Positions 9,061 through 16,391 of a DNA stretch of 53,428 nt are shown one piece after another; the first letter of the stretch is position 1, and each line of letters opens with the position of its first letter. Source of the stretch: a virus; the IMG/VR virus record IMGVR_UViG_3300031857_000258, positions 1 to 53,428 of that record, one strand, 5' to 3'. A program made the translations under genes and the position numbers. The notes beneath the pieces were generated by a model. It did not search any database, was not told the origin of the DNA, and worked only from the letters and a program-made list of their open reading frames with translations.

Positions 9061-9345
9061 TTATTTAGTGTAGTCGATCTTATGAATGAGTTTATCTGCA
9101 TCCATCCAGTAAGAACAAAGTTCAGACTTATCATCCTTTAGACGATTAATCATATCAGTCACACCTTCACGTGTGATTCCACGACCTTCGATAATTTGTT
9201 CACCGAGGAATTTTTGAGTTACTTCATCAAAGTCACGATTGTGTTCAGTCATAACCAATTCATCGTATGCATGTTCAAGGCTTTCCGCCTCGATAACATA
9301 CTTGTTACGAAAAGTAGTCAACACATCAATCTCAAATAACGGCAT
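9061..9345 (-). CDS. Hypothetical protein, 94 aa
   Basis: Start chosen at ATG 9345, which has AAAGGA about 8 nt upstream; an upstream TTG in frame is less likely. The product begins MPLFEIDVLTTFRNKYVIEA. This beta-hairpin opening with EAESLEHAYDEL looks like the small ferredoxin-like DpnD/PcfM-type fold, but I cannot assign it. It is acidic, soluble and has no membrane segment. It belongs to a run of small genes between the metallophosphoesterase and tRNA-Arg. Confidence 0.6.
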   Translation of the reverse strand: MPLFEIDVLTTFRNKYVIEAESLEHAYDELVMTEHNRDFDEVTQKFLGEQIIEGRGITREGVTDMINRLKDDKSELCSYWMDADKLIHKIDYTK

Positions 9346-9538
9346 AGTCAAAGTCCTTTAATAACTTAGTAAGTAAATTTTCACGTTCAATACCCATCAC
9401 TTCATCCAACATACGCTTCAACAAATCAATTTGACCTTGTTTCCATTTACGATCCTCCAAACTATAAGATGAATTCATAATGTCGGTATGCCAAAGGATT
9501 TCAAACTCAAGATAATTGAGAACAACATCCTTTGACAT
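9332..9538 (-). CDS. Hypothetical protein, 68 aa
   Basis: Start at ATG 9538 is set by GAGG 6 nt upstream. The product (MSKDVVLNYLEFEILWHTDI onward) is mostly predicted helix with many acidic and basic residues, and includes WKQGQIDLLKRMLDEVMGI. No family is recognised. Its last codons overlap the next small gene by 14 nt, so the two are probably coupled. Confidence 0.55.
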   Translation of the reverse strand: MSKDVVLNYLEFEILWHTDIMNSSYSLEDRKWKQGQIDLLKRMLDEVMGIERENLLTKLLKDFDYAVI

Positions 9539-9539
9539 A

Positions 9540-10442
9540 TTAAACCTCAATAAATTGTAGTGTGAAATTATCTGCTTGGTCTTCGTAGTTAACATAACCA
9601 CGTGGATTAGCAACAATGCGTGTAGAACCAATCATGTAATCAAAATTATGATGAGTGTGTCCATGTGTCCACAGTTTGATTTGTGGATGATCCAAAATAA
9701 ATTCAGACAAGTCTGAACTGTAAGCACCATTCACCATCACATCGTTTTCATACTGTGGCTTCGTTGATTGCTTAGAAGGAGCATGATGACCAACAACGAT
9801 CCAATTTTTAAGTGAATGTGAGCCGATTGCTTCTTTCAATGCAACCAAAGTAGCCTTGTGTTCACTCACAGATTTTTCTGGAGAAAACTTAGCTGGACGT
9901 GTATGAAATTGTTGACTAACAATATTGCTGTAGTCTGTGCTTCCATCTTCTTTTGTACCATAAACAGGAGATTTAAAATGAACAACTTCATCACTGTCCT
10001 GAATGATACGATAATCGTTCATGTAACCTTTGATACCGTACAGTGTTTGTGGATCTTCTTTGTTCATGTCAGTCCATAGACTGCCACCAAAGAACATGTT
10101 ACCACCAATCTCAACGAATTCTTTTTCTAGAATGTGTAGATTGACCAGATAACCAAGATTATCACGGAGAGTTGTAAGAGACTTAGCAAAATCACCGTGA
10201 TAGTGTTCATGATTTCCGAGGATGTAAATAACATGAGGAAATCTTGCAGAACATTCTTGAAAGAATGTATGAATTTGGTTAGATTTATCATTCTCACCTC
10301 GGAGATTATAAGTATCACGGGTATAAACATCCTTGGCAACACAAATGTCACCAGACAAGATTAGAACTTCCGCATTTTCGGTGTTCTCCAAGGAAATTGT
10401 ACCAAATTCCAGGTGAACATCGGAACAGAGAGCGACTTTCAT
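9540..10442 (-). CDS. Calcineurin-like metallophosphoesterase
   Basis: 300 aa with the full set of metal-binding blocks of the family: DVH at 8-10, GD in LILSGDIC (about 30-33), GNHEHYH (about 96-102), GHHAP in the C-terminal half and HGHTHH near 260-265. These coordinate two metal ions and hydrolyse phosphoesters. It is not gp47, which is encoded separately at 20.7-21.8 kb. Phage relatives include nucleotide 2',3'-phosphodiesterases and ligase-associated phosphatases, and the substrate cannot be inferred. It overlaps the 62-aa gene by 4 nt. Confidence 0.85.
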   Translation of the reverse strand: MKVALCSDVHLEFGTISLENTENAEVLILSGDICVAKDVYTRDTYNLRGENDKSNQIHTFFQECSARFPHVIYILGNHEHYHGDFAKSLTTLRDNLGYLVNLHILEKEFVEIGGNMFFGGSLWTDMNKEDPQTLYGIKGYMNDYRIIQDSDEVVHFKSPVYGTKEDGSTDYSNIVSQQFHTRPAKFSPEKSVSEHKATLVALKEAIGSHSLKNWIVVGHHAPSKQSTKPQYENDVMVNGAYSSDLSEFILDHPQIKLWTHGHTHHNFDYMIGSTRIVANPRGYVNYEDQADNFTLQFIEV

Positions 10443-10627
10443 TTTATTTTCTCCAAAGAATCTTTACGCATATAATGTATAGTTTGTGTTGCATTTGATG
10501 GTGGTTGTTTTACAACAGGCAGAAATATTACACCATCAATCTCTTTGGAAGGCCAATGAGAAAAGGTGTAATATACTTCGGTTTGATGTAGTGCATTCCG
10601 TAGTTTAATGGGTTTTTCGGTTTTCAT
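10439..10627 (-). CDS. Hypothetical protein, 62 aa
   Basis: Small soluble basic protein starting MKTEKPIKLRNALHQTEVYY, without a recognised domain. The ATG overlaps the stop of the 41-aa membrane peptide (TTATGA). Its own stop overlaps the metallophosphoesterase start by 4 nt, so the three form one translational unit behind the promoter at 10775-10803. Confidence 0.6.
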   Translation of the reverse strand: MKTEKPIKLRNALHQTEVYYTFSHWPSKEIDGVIFLPVVKQPPSNATQTIHYMRKDSLEKIK

Positions 10628-10749
10628 AATCTAATCAACATAATTAAAAAACAAACTGCAAGAATTCCAAAAGTAAACGTCCGACCCAATAGTGCGCCTA
10701 GGAATGCACCTAAAACAAAAAGACTATATGAGGATAAGAAGATTTCCAT
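10624..10749 (-). CDS. 41-aa single-pass membrane peptide
   Basis: ATG 10749 to TGA 10624. The product starts MEIFLSSYSLFVLGAFLGAL and is nearly all hydrophobic, with one Gly-rich helix (GAFLGALLG) and a second hydrophobic run to the C-terminus, broken only by an Arg-Thr pair. The ribosome site is weak (TTGGA). The inverted repeat at 10751-10781 ends directly at its start codon. It could be a holin-like or inhibitory membrane peptide; no family is recognised. Confidence 0.55.
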   Translation of the reverse strand: MEIFLSSYSLFVLGAFLGALLGRTFTFGILAVCFLIMLIRL

Positions 10750-10750
10750 G

Positions 10751-10803
10751 TTAGAATCCAAGTTACTTACAAGGATTCTAACAGACTTCTGTTACTTTGT
10801 CAA
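10751..10803 (-). promoter_or_regulatory. sigma70 promoter with inverted repeat over the -10
   Basis: Minus strand TTGACA (10798-10803), 17-nt spacer, TAGAAT (10775-10780). A 9-bp inverted repeat TTAGAATCC/GGATTCTAA (10751-10759 with 10773-10781) covers the -10 and the start site, an operator-like or leader-hairpin arrangement. It lies at the 3' end of hsp20 and serves the 41-aa, 62-aa and phosphoesterase genes. Confidence 0.65.
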
Positions 10804-11262
10804 GTCTTGTGTTGTATTTTTGCTACAACCAATTTCGATTTTACGTGGTTTCTTTTCTTCTGGAATGATGTTTACCAGATTGATGACCAGTAGACCGTCA
10901 GCAATATCAGCATCTTTAACAACAATGGTATCAGAAAGTACAAATTTGTGGGAAAAATCCCTTGTACCAATACCACGGTGTAGATACTTATCGGAAGTCC
11001 TTGCGGTCTTGATTGCTCCATTCACGTAAAGTTTTCCACCTTCCGATGTGATTTCAATTTCATCACGTTTGAAACCCGAAACGGCAATTTCAATTGTGTA
11101 GTTTTCATCATCCTCTTTGAGGATATTATATGGAGGATAGGTTTGAACTTTAGCACCTTGTGTCAGAAGATTGTCAAATTCTTCAAAGGTACTTAGAAGT
11201 CGGTCGAAACCGACAGTGGATGGAAGCAAAGATTTGCCATACGGCAACGATAGATGTGTCAT
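10792..11262 (-). CDS. hsp20: Hsp20/IbpA-type small heat-shock chaperone
   Basis: 156 aa. The alpha-crystallin domain runs from about residue 42 (PPYNILKEDDENYTIEIAVSGF) to 140, with the conserved KLYVNG strand, the HRGIGTRDFSHKF loop and the ADIADGLLVINL block of IbpA-type proteins. The C-terminus has the EEKKPRKIEIG segment containing the IxI-type anchor. It prevents aggregation of unfolding proteins. Hsp20 genes are common in cyanophage-type T4 relatives, usually near regA or gene 62 as here. GGAG lies 6 nt before the ATG. A 150-nt structured leader separates it from regA. Confidence 0.92.
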   Translation of the reverse strand: MTHLSLPYGKSLLPSTVGFDRLLSTFEEFDNLLTQGAKVQTYPPYNILKEDDENYTIEIAVSGFKRDEIEITSEGGKLYVNGAIKTARTSDKYLHRGIGTRDFSHKFVLSDTIVVKDADIADGLLVINLVNIIPEEKKPRKIEIGCSKNTTQDLTK

Positions 11263-11411
11263 AGTTTTCTCCTAAAAGCGAGTTAAAAAATTGATACCCC
11301 GAAGGCATATCATCCAGCTTACCTTATACTGGTCCGAACTTTCGTGTCGGAGGTGTAATTACACGGACGCCTTTAACCGTAGCATCAAACAGCCCTAAGG
11401 TGGGCTCTTTT
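11263..11411 (-). promoter_or_regulatory. Structured 5' leader of hsp20
   Basis: 149 nt without a gene. In transcript order: hairpin AGCCC/GGGCT (11391-11406), a GTCCG/CGGAC-closed region containing GTGTAATTACAC, a UUCG-loop hairpin (11293-11311) and TTTTTTAACTC. The last can pair with the GGAGAAAA ribosome site (CTC with GAG, TTTT with AAAA). Because hsp20 genes are often controlled by RNA thermometers, a temperature-sensing leader is a reasonable inference. Confidence 0.45.
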
Positions 11412-11822
11412 TTATTTATCCACGGATTGTGGTTTTTTACCTATGTTGTACTTTGGTACCAATTGCCAATCATTCTTTTCCTTATGTGAAAGAATTTTTA
11501 CCTGAGACAAGGACACAGTTGGCTCCACAGTCTGGTCTTTATTGACAATCTTGATAAGTTCCCAATCTTCCAATAGATTGGTAACAGTATTTCTCCGAGC
11601 AATATCATTCTCGGTCAGGTCTGTTGGCTTACCATCCAAGGAGAATAGTTCTTTGAAGTGTACAATATAATACTTGCCTTGCTTATGCAGAATGTGGCAA
11701 GATTGATATAAAATCTTTTCTTTTTTTGATGCTACACCAATGCGTGTAAGTGTTTCTCGGACCTTTAGGAAATCATCCTTTTCATTCAAGGTCACCTCTA
11801 CCATGTCTTCTATTTTAATCAT
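11412..11822 (-). CDS. regA: RegA translational repressor
   Basis: 136 aa (T4 RegA has 122). Starts MIKIEDMVEVTLNEKDDFLK, matching the opening of RegA. The middle block KILYQSCHILHKQGKYYIVHFKEL carries the conserved KLYQSCHILHK-type RNA-binding region and the HFKELF strand seen across the family. RegA binds the initiation regions of many early mRNAs and shuts off their translation. The C-terminus is longer than in T4. Its start shares a base with the stop of gene 62, the T4 order (62-regA). Confidence 0.92.
   Translation of the reverse strand: MIKIEDMVEVTLNEKDDFLKVRETLTRIGVASKKEKILYQSCHILHKQGKYYIVHFKELFSLDGKPTDLTENDIARRNTVTNLLEDWELIKIVNKDQTVEPTVSLSQVKILSHKEKNDWQLVPKYNIGKKPQSVDK
11413..11420 (-). 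promoter_or_regulatory. Late promoter box GATAAATA upstream of hsp20 leader
   Basis: Minus strand GATAAATA in the last codons of regA, fitting the NATAAATA late box read by gp55. It would place the hsp20 mRNA 5' end near the start of the structured leader. Confidence 0.5.
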
Positions 11823-12205
11823 TATTTTTTCACTCCGCCTTTTTCTAATTTTTCTTTTATCAAAGCGATTTGTTGATCCGATAGAATGCGTAGGGCTTCT
11901 TTGGCCTTTTCATCAGAATAACCAAAATACTCCTTAACACAATCTAAATCCTTGATGACCGCCTGCTTTTGCCAAGATTGAAACTTACGTTTCATCGGTC
12001 TAATTGTATTTAGAAGATATTGGTATTGTAGTGTTTTGGGTACACTGTGACTCTTATTCAATTCATTTACATATAGAATGCAATCAGGTTGATATGAAAG
12101 GGAACGATTAACAAGAAAGGGTTTGTATGCTTCAAAATCTAATTCTTCTTGAGAAAACTTGTTACGTTTGTTCAGTATAATTTCGACAAAATCAAAAGGA
12201 CTCAT
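11822..12205 (-). CDS. gp62: Clamp-loader small subunit gp62
   Basis: 127 aa, compared with 187 in T4; the short form is usual in distant T4 relatives. MSPFDFVEIILNKRN at the start and YKPFLVNRSLSYQPDCILYVNELN (residues 26-50) are the recognisable gp62 blocks. The C-terminal half is helical (DLDCVKEYFGYSDEKAKEAL). It forms the clamp loader with four gp44 subunits and opens the gp45 ring. It lies between gene 44 and regA as in T4. Confidence 0.9.
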   Translation of the reverse strand: MSPFDFVEIILNKRNKFSQEELDFEAYKPFLVNRSLSYQPDCILYVNELNKSHSVPKTLQYQYLLNTIRPMKRKFQSWQKQAVIKDLDCVKEYFGYSDEKAKEALRILSDQQIALIKEKLEKGGVKK

Positions 12206-12212
12206 ATCAACC

Positions 12213-13151
12213 TCACTTGAAAGTGCAATCGGCCATGAGTTCTGTAAGAAATGCCATTAGATTGATTTCTTGATCCGCAACGAATGCGGCTTGATACTGA
12301 TATTTTGCCAGATGTAATACAGCTTGTGGAATACTATCAGGAGTCATAGAGTCGTACAAAGACTCATAGATTTTCCTGAAGATGGATGCTGAATCCGAAT
12401 CGATGTTATTGATTACCCACTTACGTGCAGTACCAAAGTCTTTTTCTTTCACCGATTTAATGAGGTCTGAGATTTGCAAATCAGCAACTGCGGCAAGAAT
12501 ACCCTTGTCGATTGTACCACCAACAGCATATCTCTGTAGTTCGTTTAGAACACGGCGGTTATCTGGAAAGTGTTTTGTGATGACAGATGCAACAACTTGC
12601 TTATCGTAAACAATAGCTTCTTGTTCAAGAATCCATTCCACACGCTTGAAGAATTGTGCGGCCATCTTAGCTTTTTGTCCGTTTTGAATCTTAAATTCAA
12701 CAACAGAACAACGAGAATGTAACGGATCAATGATACGATTCTTGAAGTTACATGTAAAGATGAAGGAACAATTAACTGCAAATTCTTCCATAGCACCACG
12801 GAGTGCGGGTTGTGTAGAATTTGGATTTAGATAATCAGCTTCATCGATAATGATGACCTTGCGGCCACCAGAAAGGCTCATTGACGAGGCATAGTTTTTA
12901 ATCTTGTTTCGGAATGTGTCAATACCGCTTTCGTCCGAGCCGTTGATGACGATGTAATCACATCCGACTTCCTCACATAGTGCCTTCGCAATCGTTGTTT
13001 TTCCGACCCCTGCGGATCCAGCAAGTAACAAATTTGGGATTTCTTTTCTGTTGACATATTCTTGAAACGTAGATTTAATAGACTCTGGAAGAATACAGTC
13101 TTCAATTTTATGAGGACGATACTTTTCCACCCACAACATTTGTTCGCTCAT
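12213..13151 (-). CDS. gp44: Clamp-loader ATPase subunit gp44
   Basis: 312 aa (T4: 319). AAA+ ATPase with WVEKYRPHKIEDCILP at the N-terminus, Walker A GSAGVGKTT (45-53), Walker B VIIIDEAD (99-106), sensor region IFTCNFKNRI and the SRC arginine-finger motif at 146-148. A helical collar domain fills the last 110 residues. It loads the sliding clamp with gp62. GAG and an AT-rich spacer precede the start; 7 nt separate it from gene 62. Confidence 0.96.
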   Translation of the reverse strand: MSEQMLWVEKYRPHKIEDCILPESIKSTFQEYVNRKEIPNLLLAGSAGVGKTTIAKALCEEVGCDYIVINGSDESGIDTFRNKIKNYASSMSLSGGRKVIIIDEADYLNPNSTQPALRGAMEEFAVNCSFIFTCNFKNRIIDPLHSRCSVVEFKIQNGQKAKMAAQFFKRVEWILEQEAIVYDKQVVASVITKHFPDNRRVLNELQRYAVGGTIDKGILAAVADLQISDLIKSVKEKDFGTARKWVINNIDSDSASIFRKIYESLYDSMTPDSIPQAVLHLAKYQYQAAFVADQEINLMAFLTELMADCTFK

Positions 13152-13183
13152 TCAAATTCTCCATAATATAAAACATCATTGTA

Positions 13184-13531
13184 TCAAATTTTACGCCAAG
13201 AGTCATTCTCTTTGACGTATAGTTTACCATCAGGACCTGGTACAATATTCACCGCAACACGTTTTTCAGTACCAGGTTTGTAATTTGGACCTGCACTAAT
13301 AACATAATAGTTTCCATAAGTACTCTGTTGCGGTGGCAATTCTTCACCATATGTTGCCTGCAATTGCAATACAGGTTTACCTTCAAGTTGTTTTTCCAAC
13401 TCAGCAGTTGGTAGTTCATCTTGTTTATAAACAATTCGTTCTTTGACTTGTTTATAACCTTCAACACCAACTGCGAGTAGACCAACCAGCCCTAGACTTT
13501 TTGCGAAACTTCTACGGCTTGTTGGATTCAT
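13184..13531 (-). CDS. Protein with twin-arginine signal, between clamp and clamp loader
   Basis: 115 aa. The N-terminus MNPTSRRSFAKSLGLVGLLA matches the Tat consensus S-R-R-x-F-x-K, followed by a hydrophobic LGLVGLLAVGV core. Cleavage near VGVEG is possible, although no clear AxA is seen, so it may stay as a membrane anchor. The mature part is short, rich in Pro, Gly and Tyr, with YYVISAGPNYKPG and NIVPGPDGKLYVK, which looks like one small beta domain. I do not recognise the family. Its start overlaps the DsbA-like gene stop by 4 nt, so it is firmly part of the replication operon, an odd place for an exported protein. Confidence 0.7.
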   Translation of the reverse strand: MNPTSRRSFAKSLGLVGLLAVGVEGYKQVKERIVYKQDELPTAELEKQLEGKPVLQLQATYGEELPPQQSTYGNYYVISAGPNYKPGTEKRVAVNIVPGPDGKLYVKENDSWRKI

Positions 13532-13803
13532 TTTGTTTCAGTCATGCCAATATAGAGTGCTTCGAATTCATTGTCTTCGGTCACTTCTTCTTGGAAAGAT
13601 TGTTTGTGATGTGTCTTTGCCATGCGGCGGAGAACTTTTTTAGGAATCTTGAAGTTATCATAGAGTGCATCGATAACATCTTTGATAGCTTCTTTGTGTG
13701 AGTCAATTACCGACATTTCGTTAGAAATTTCAGAGAGTGCATCACGAATAGATTTGAGTTGGTTCTCATCGAAAGAACCATAGAGAGTAGTCACAGCAGT
13801 CAT
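13528..13803 (-). CDS. dsbA: DsbA-like double-stranded DNA-binding protein
   Basis: 91 aa (T4 DsbA: 89), mostly helical. The middle HKEAIKDVIDALYDNFKIPK followed by KVLRRMAKTHHKQSF and EDNEFEALY parallels T4 DsbA, which has the same helix, basic 'xxMxxRLxxLYHK' segment and acidic tail. T4 DsbA binds double-stranded DNA near late promoters and helps gp55-dependent transcription. The match is by pattern rather than strict identity. It is 2 nt from gene 45, whose clamp also activates late transcription, which fits the role. Confidence 0.6.
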   Translation of the reverse strand: MTAVTTLYGSFDENQLKSIRDALSEISNEMSVIDSHKEAIKDVIDALYDNFKIPKKVLRRMAKTHHKQSFQEEVTEDNEFEALYIGMTETK

Positions 13804-13805
13804 AA

Positions 13806-14489
13806 TTATCCTTCGTACTTAGAACCAGTTTCAGTAGTCACCCAATACTCAACAGGTACAGTTGTACTCTTAAAGTGACCAATGCCTTTAGATGCGATGG
13901 TAACTCCATACGCACCGGGAACAAAACGCAGATTTTCTGTAGCAAAGACCATGCGATACTTTGCACCGGTTACAGCAACGTTCAGTTGTGTTGAGTTAAC
14001 GTGTGACGCATCATCTTTTGCATCGAATGTTTCAATGCTGATTGTTTCACCATCAGAAACGAATGCGATGTTGGGTGAACCAAGTGCAGATGCAACTTTA
14101 GAAATCCATTCTAGGTCTTGTGCATCAAGAGAAAACTTAATCTCTGCATTGTCCATCGAGATAGTTTTATCTGGTGGAACAAGAATAGTTTCTTTGGCCG
14201 CTTTACGATACTTGGTGCTAGAACGACCACCAAGACCTTTGATGACAATGTTCTTATCTTCAACCTCAATTTCAGGCTGTGCATCACGTGCGAGTGTGAG
14301 TGTGCCCAAGAAATTGTTCAGATCGTGAATACCAAATTCAGCTTCGAACGTGTCGGTTAATTCTGCTCTTGCAAGAATGTTTTTTTGTTTTGAGATAGTT
14401 TCAATTACATTACCAGGTTTAACAAAGATACCTTCATTAATCGTGGCAAAGTTTTTCAAAATACTCATTGTATTTGTGGAAAGTTTCAT
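13806..14489 (-). CDS. gp45: Sliding clamp gp45
   Basis: 227 aa, the same size as T4 gp45 (228). MKLSTNTMSILKNFATINEG at the start and the phage-clamp segments FGIHDLNNFLGTL (51-63) and MVFATENLRFVPGAYGVTIA near the C-terminus identify it. The trimeric ring tethers the DNA polymerase and also carries the late transcription co-activator. AGGAG lies upstream of the ATG. It lies next to gene 44 and the dNMP kinase. Confidence 0.95.
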   Translation of the reverse strand: MKLSTNTMSILKNFATINEGIFVKPGNVIETISKQKNILARAELTDTFEAEFGIHDLNNFLGTLTLARDAQPEIEVEDKNIVIKGLGGRSSTKYRKAAKETILVPPDKTISMDNAEIKFSLDAQDLEWISKVASALGSPNIAFVSDGETISIETFDAKDDASHVNSTQLNVAVTGAKYRMVFATENLRFVPGAYGVTIASKGIGHFKSTTVPVEYWVTTETGSKYEG

Positions 14490-14500
14490 AATAATACTCC

Positions 14501-15151
14501 TTAAGTAGGTTCACGAATTATATCAGTTCCGAAGGAACTAATCAAGCAATTCTTCAAATTTTTCTTCAAATCTTCCAGACTTCCATCATTGTCGATAGTG
14601 TGGTCAATATCACCTCCAACCCATCTCCATTCTGATTCATGTACACCAGATTGGTCAATCATAAACGCTTCAGCTTTGTGGTCACCACGATTAGCCTTTG
14701 ATGCAATTTCATACCAGTGCGGTGTGATACCACGTTTAATCTCAATTAATGTACCGCCATATCTATTAATGAATTGAATTTCATTTTGAAATCTAACATC
14801 AGTGATAACATAATTTTGTTCAGGTGCGTTATCGATATAATTCTTTAACTTAATCACCCAAAAATCTTTATGAAATACATCACGACCAACTTCTGTGCCC
14901 ATGAGTTGAAGTGCTAGACGGGGAGTGAATTCTTTTCCGAATTCATAAGACCAGAAATCATCGGGTTTTTCTCGCCACTCACGTGAATGTTGAGTGTCAC
15001 CTTCAAGTAAGTGACGAGGCCAACCAAACATTTCTGCTGTAACATCCTTAACACCTTTTGCAAAGGAGATAGGAGTAAACCCCATATCTTTAAGAATGTC
15101 GCCTGCGGTACCTTTACCTGAACCAATGAATCCAAGTAAACCAACAATCAT
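14501..15151 (-). CDS. gp1: Deoxynucleoside monophosphate kinase (T4 gp1 type)
   Basis: 216 aa (T4 gp1: 241). P-loop GFIGSGKGT at 7-15, then FAKGVKDVTAEMFGWPRHLLEG, whose lid and substrate-binding residues are typical of T4-type dNMP kinases. VITDVRFQNEIQFINRYGGTLIEIKR (about 114-139) is the second conserved block. It phosphorylates dGMP, dTMP and hydroxymethyl-dCMP in T4; substrate range here is inferred. One base overlaps the glycosyltransferase stop. Confidence 0.9.
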   Translation of the reverse strand: MIVGLLGFIGSGKGTAGDILKDMGFTPISFAKGVKDVTAEMFGWPRHLLEGDTQHSREWREKPDDFWSYEFGKEFTPRLALQLMGTEVGRDVFHKDFWVIKLKNYIDNAPEQNYVITDVRFQNEIQFINRYGGTLIEIKRGITPHWYEIASKANRGDHKAEAFMIDQSGVHESEWRWVGGDIDHTIDNDGSLEDLKKNLKNCLISSFGTDIIREPT

Positions 15152-15948
15152 TACATTTCACCAACAAAGTTTGCTACTGCTGGCATGTCACCTTGGAAGT
15201 GATATGTTCCAATGTGTGTAGTACGCATCCATGGACAGAGCCAGATTTGACCACCCATGTTACGCCACCATTGACAGAACATGTAGTCTTCTGAGAGATA
15301 ACGCTCAGACTTTGGATCAATCACGGTATCAAAGTATGCATGAATGTAACGTGAGCCATCAAAGTGTGCTTGACCAACGTGGTCTGGCTTGTACTTGAGA
15401 TGTGGATATTGTTCCGCAAACTTAGGGAACACTTCACGCTTAATCATCATAAAGCCTGTACCAATTTCCATAACCTCAAGTGGTTCAGAAACGGAGAACT
15501 GTGCAGTACCTTTTACTGGATTGAAAACGTAATCACCAGTAACCTTTTCAAGCGTTCCAGGTTCAATGTCCGGATGCATTTGAACCGCTTTCTTTACGTT
15601 GCCCCACTTGATAGCCTTCTTAGGATAAGGACCACCAATAACATCTTTGTCAAGAGCCAACATTGCGATAACATCTTGTGGGTTGAAATTGATATCAGAA
15701 TCAATAAACAACATATGTGAGCAATCAGAACGATTTAGGAATTCATCCACCAAATAGTTTCTTGCACGTGTAATCAAAGACTCATTAAACAAGAATGAGA
15801 ATTTAACTTCGATTCCATATTGAATACACATACCTTGAAGGTCAAGACATGCTTTCATATAGAGTCCATGGTTTTGCCCACCATACATTGGTGTGGCTAC
15901 AAACAGCTTATGTTTTCTAAGTTCTTCTGTTTTGATTGAAATTTCCAT
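15151..15948 (-). CDS. GT-A fold glycosyltransferase-like protein
   Basis: 265 aa. LFVATPMYGGQNHGLYMKAC at 15-34 is a nucleotide-sugar-binding opening seen in cyanophage glycosyltransferases. RARNYLVDEFL is followed by MLFIDSDINF, which contains the DxD metal site at 83-85. A later EIGTGFMMIKREVF and EDYMFCQWWRNMGG give the family's acceptor region, with the ED pair as probable catalytic base. The sugar and acceptor are unknown; DNA, virion or host-surface glycosylation are all possible. Confidence 0.78.
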   Translation of the reverse strand: MEISIKTEELRKHKLFVATPMYGGQNHGLYMKACLDLQGMCIQYGIEVKFSFLFNESLITRARNYLVDEFLNRSDCSHMLFIDSDINFNPQDVIAMLALDKDVIGGPYPKKAIKWGNVKKAVQMHPDIEPGTLEKVTGDYVFNPVKGTAQFSVSEPLEVMEIGTGFMMIKREVFPKFAEQYPHLKYKPDHVGQAHFDGSRYIHAYFDTVIDPKSERYLSEDYMFCQWWRNMGGQIWLCPWMRTTHIGTYHFQGDMPAVANFVGEM

Positions 15949-15963
15949 TTGTACTCCAAAAAT

Positions 15964-16000
15964 AAAAAAAAGGAGAGACCACTAAGAAATGGTACTCTCC
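15964..16000 (-). terminator. Rho-independent terminator
   Basis: Minus strand stem GGAGAG-ACCA / TGGT-CTCTCC with one unpaired base, then eight T. It follows the HTH gene and insulates the promoter-driven HTH unit from the glycosyltransferase. Confidence 0.88.
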
Positions 16001-16015
16001 CGTATCAAACCAGTA

Positions 16016-16288
16016 TTAAGCGGTTTGTGGACGAACGCCCATAGCACGGCATTGTGCTTTGAAAGACTTGGAAGGAGTTCCAAGACGATAAACAGCAACC
16101 TTAGAGCCATCAGCACGTGACTTAATGTTGGTGTAGATAGCATAACCTTCGTTACGCAACTCAGAAATACGAGCGGCAACATTGGTAACACCAAATCGTG
16201 AGCGAGCCTGTGCTACGCTGAATGTGTTGTAACCTTCCTTCTTGGTCAAGGTTTGCAACATTTTTTCCTTAGCGGATACTTTTTTCAT
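16016..16288 (-). CDS. Helix-turn-helix DNA-binding protein
   Basis: 90 aa from ATG 16288, set by GGAG 6-7 nt upstream; a longer frame to 16324 would start before the predicted transcription start. MKKVSAKEKMLQTLTKKEGY is followed by FSVAQARSRFGVTNVAARIS (residues 23-42), a clear helix-turn-helix whose recognition helix is VTNVAARISELR. A beta wing (YAIYTNIKSRADGSKVAVYRL) follows. This small winged-helix type recurs in cyanophage-like T4 phages; its regulon is not known. It has its own sigma70 promoter and a terminator, so it is a single-gene unit. Confidence 0.78.
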   Translation of the reverse strand: MKKVSAKEKMLQTLTKKEGYNTFSVAQARSRFGVTNVAARISELRNEGYAIYTNIKSRADGSKVAVYRLGTPSKSFKAQCRAMGVRPQTA

Positions 16289-16337
16289 AATAAACTCCAT
16301 TTTAAAGTTAAGAACACTGCTCATACGAGCAAATCAC

Positions 16338-16366
16338 AGTATACAATTATGTAGGATAAAAGTCAA
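16338..16366 (-). promoter_or_regulatory. sigma70 promoter of the HTH gene
   Basis: Minus strand TTGACT (16361-16366), 17-nt spacer, TATACT (16338-16343). The start site would be near 16331, 43 nt before the ATG. Confidence 0.78.
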
Positions 16367-16391
16367 GTGTTTTAGCGGTACACTTGAGAAT

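Noticed and set aside
9540-10442. Second gp47 copy
   Set aside because: It has the metallophosphoesterase motifs but lacks the gp47 GDTFDRR and capping regions; gene 47 is intact at 20.7-21.8 kb.
11391-11412. Plus-strand rho-independent terminator (AGCCC/GGGCT then T-run)
   Set aside because: The motif is present, but no plus-strand gene lies upstream. It is better read as the first hairpin of the minus-strand hsp20 leader.
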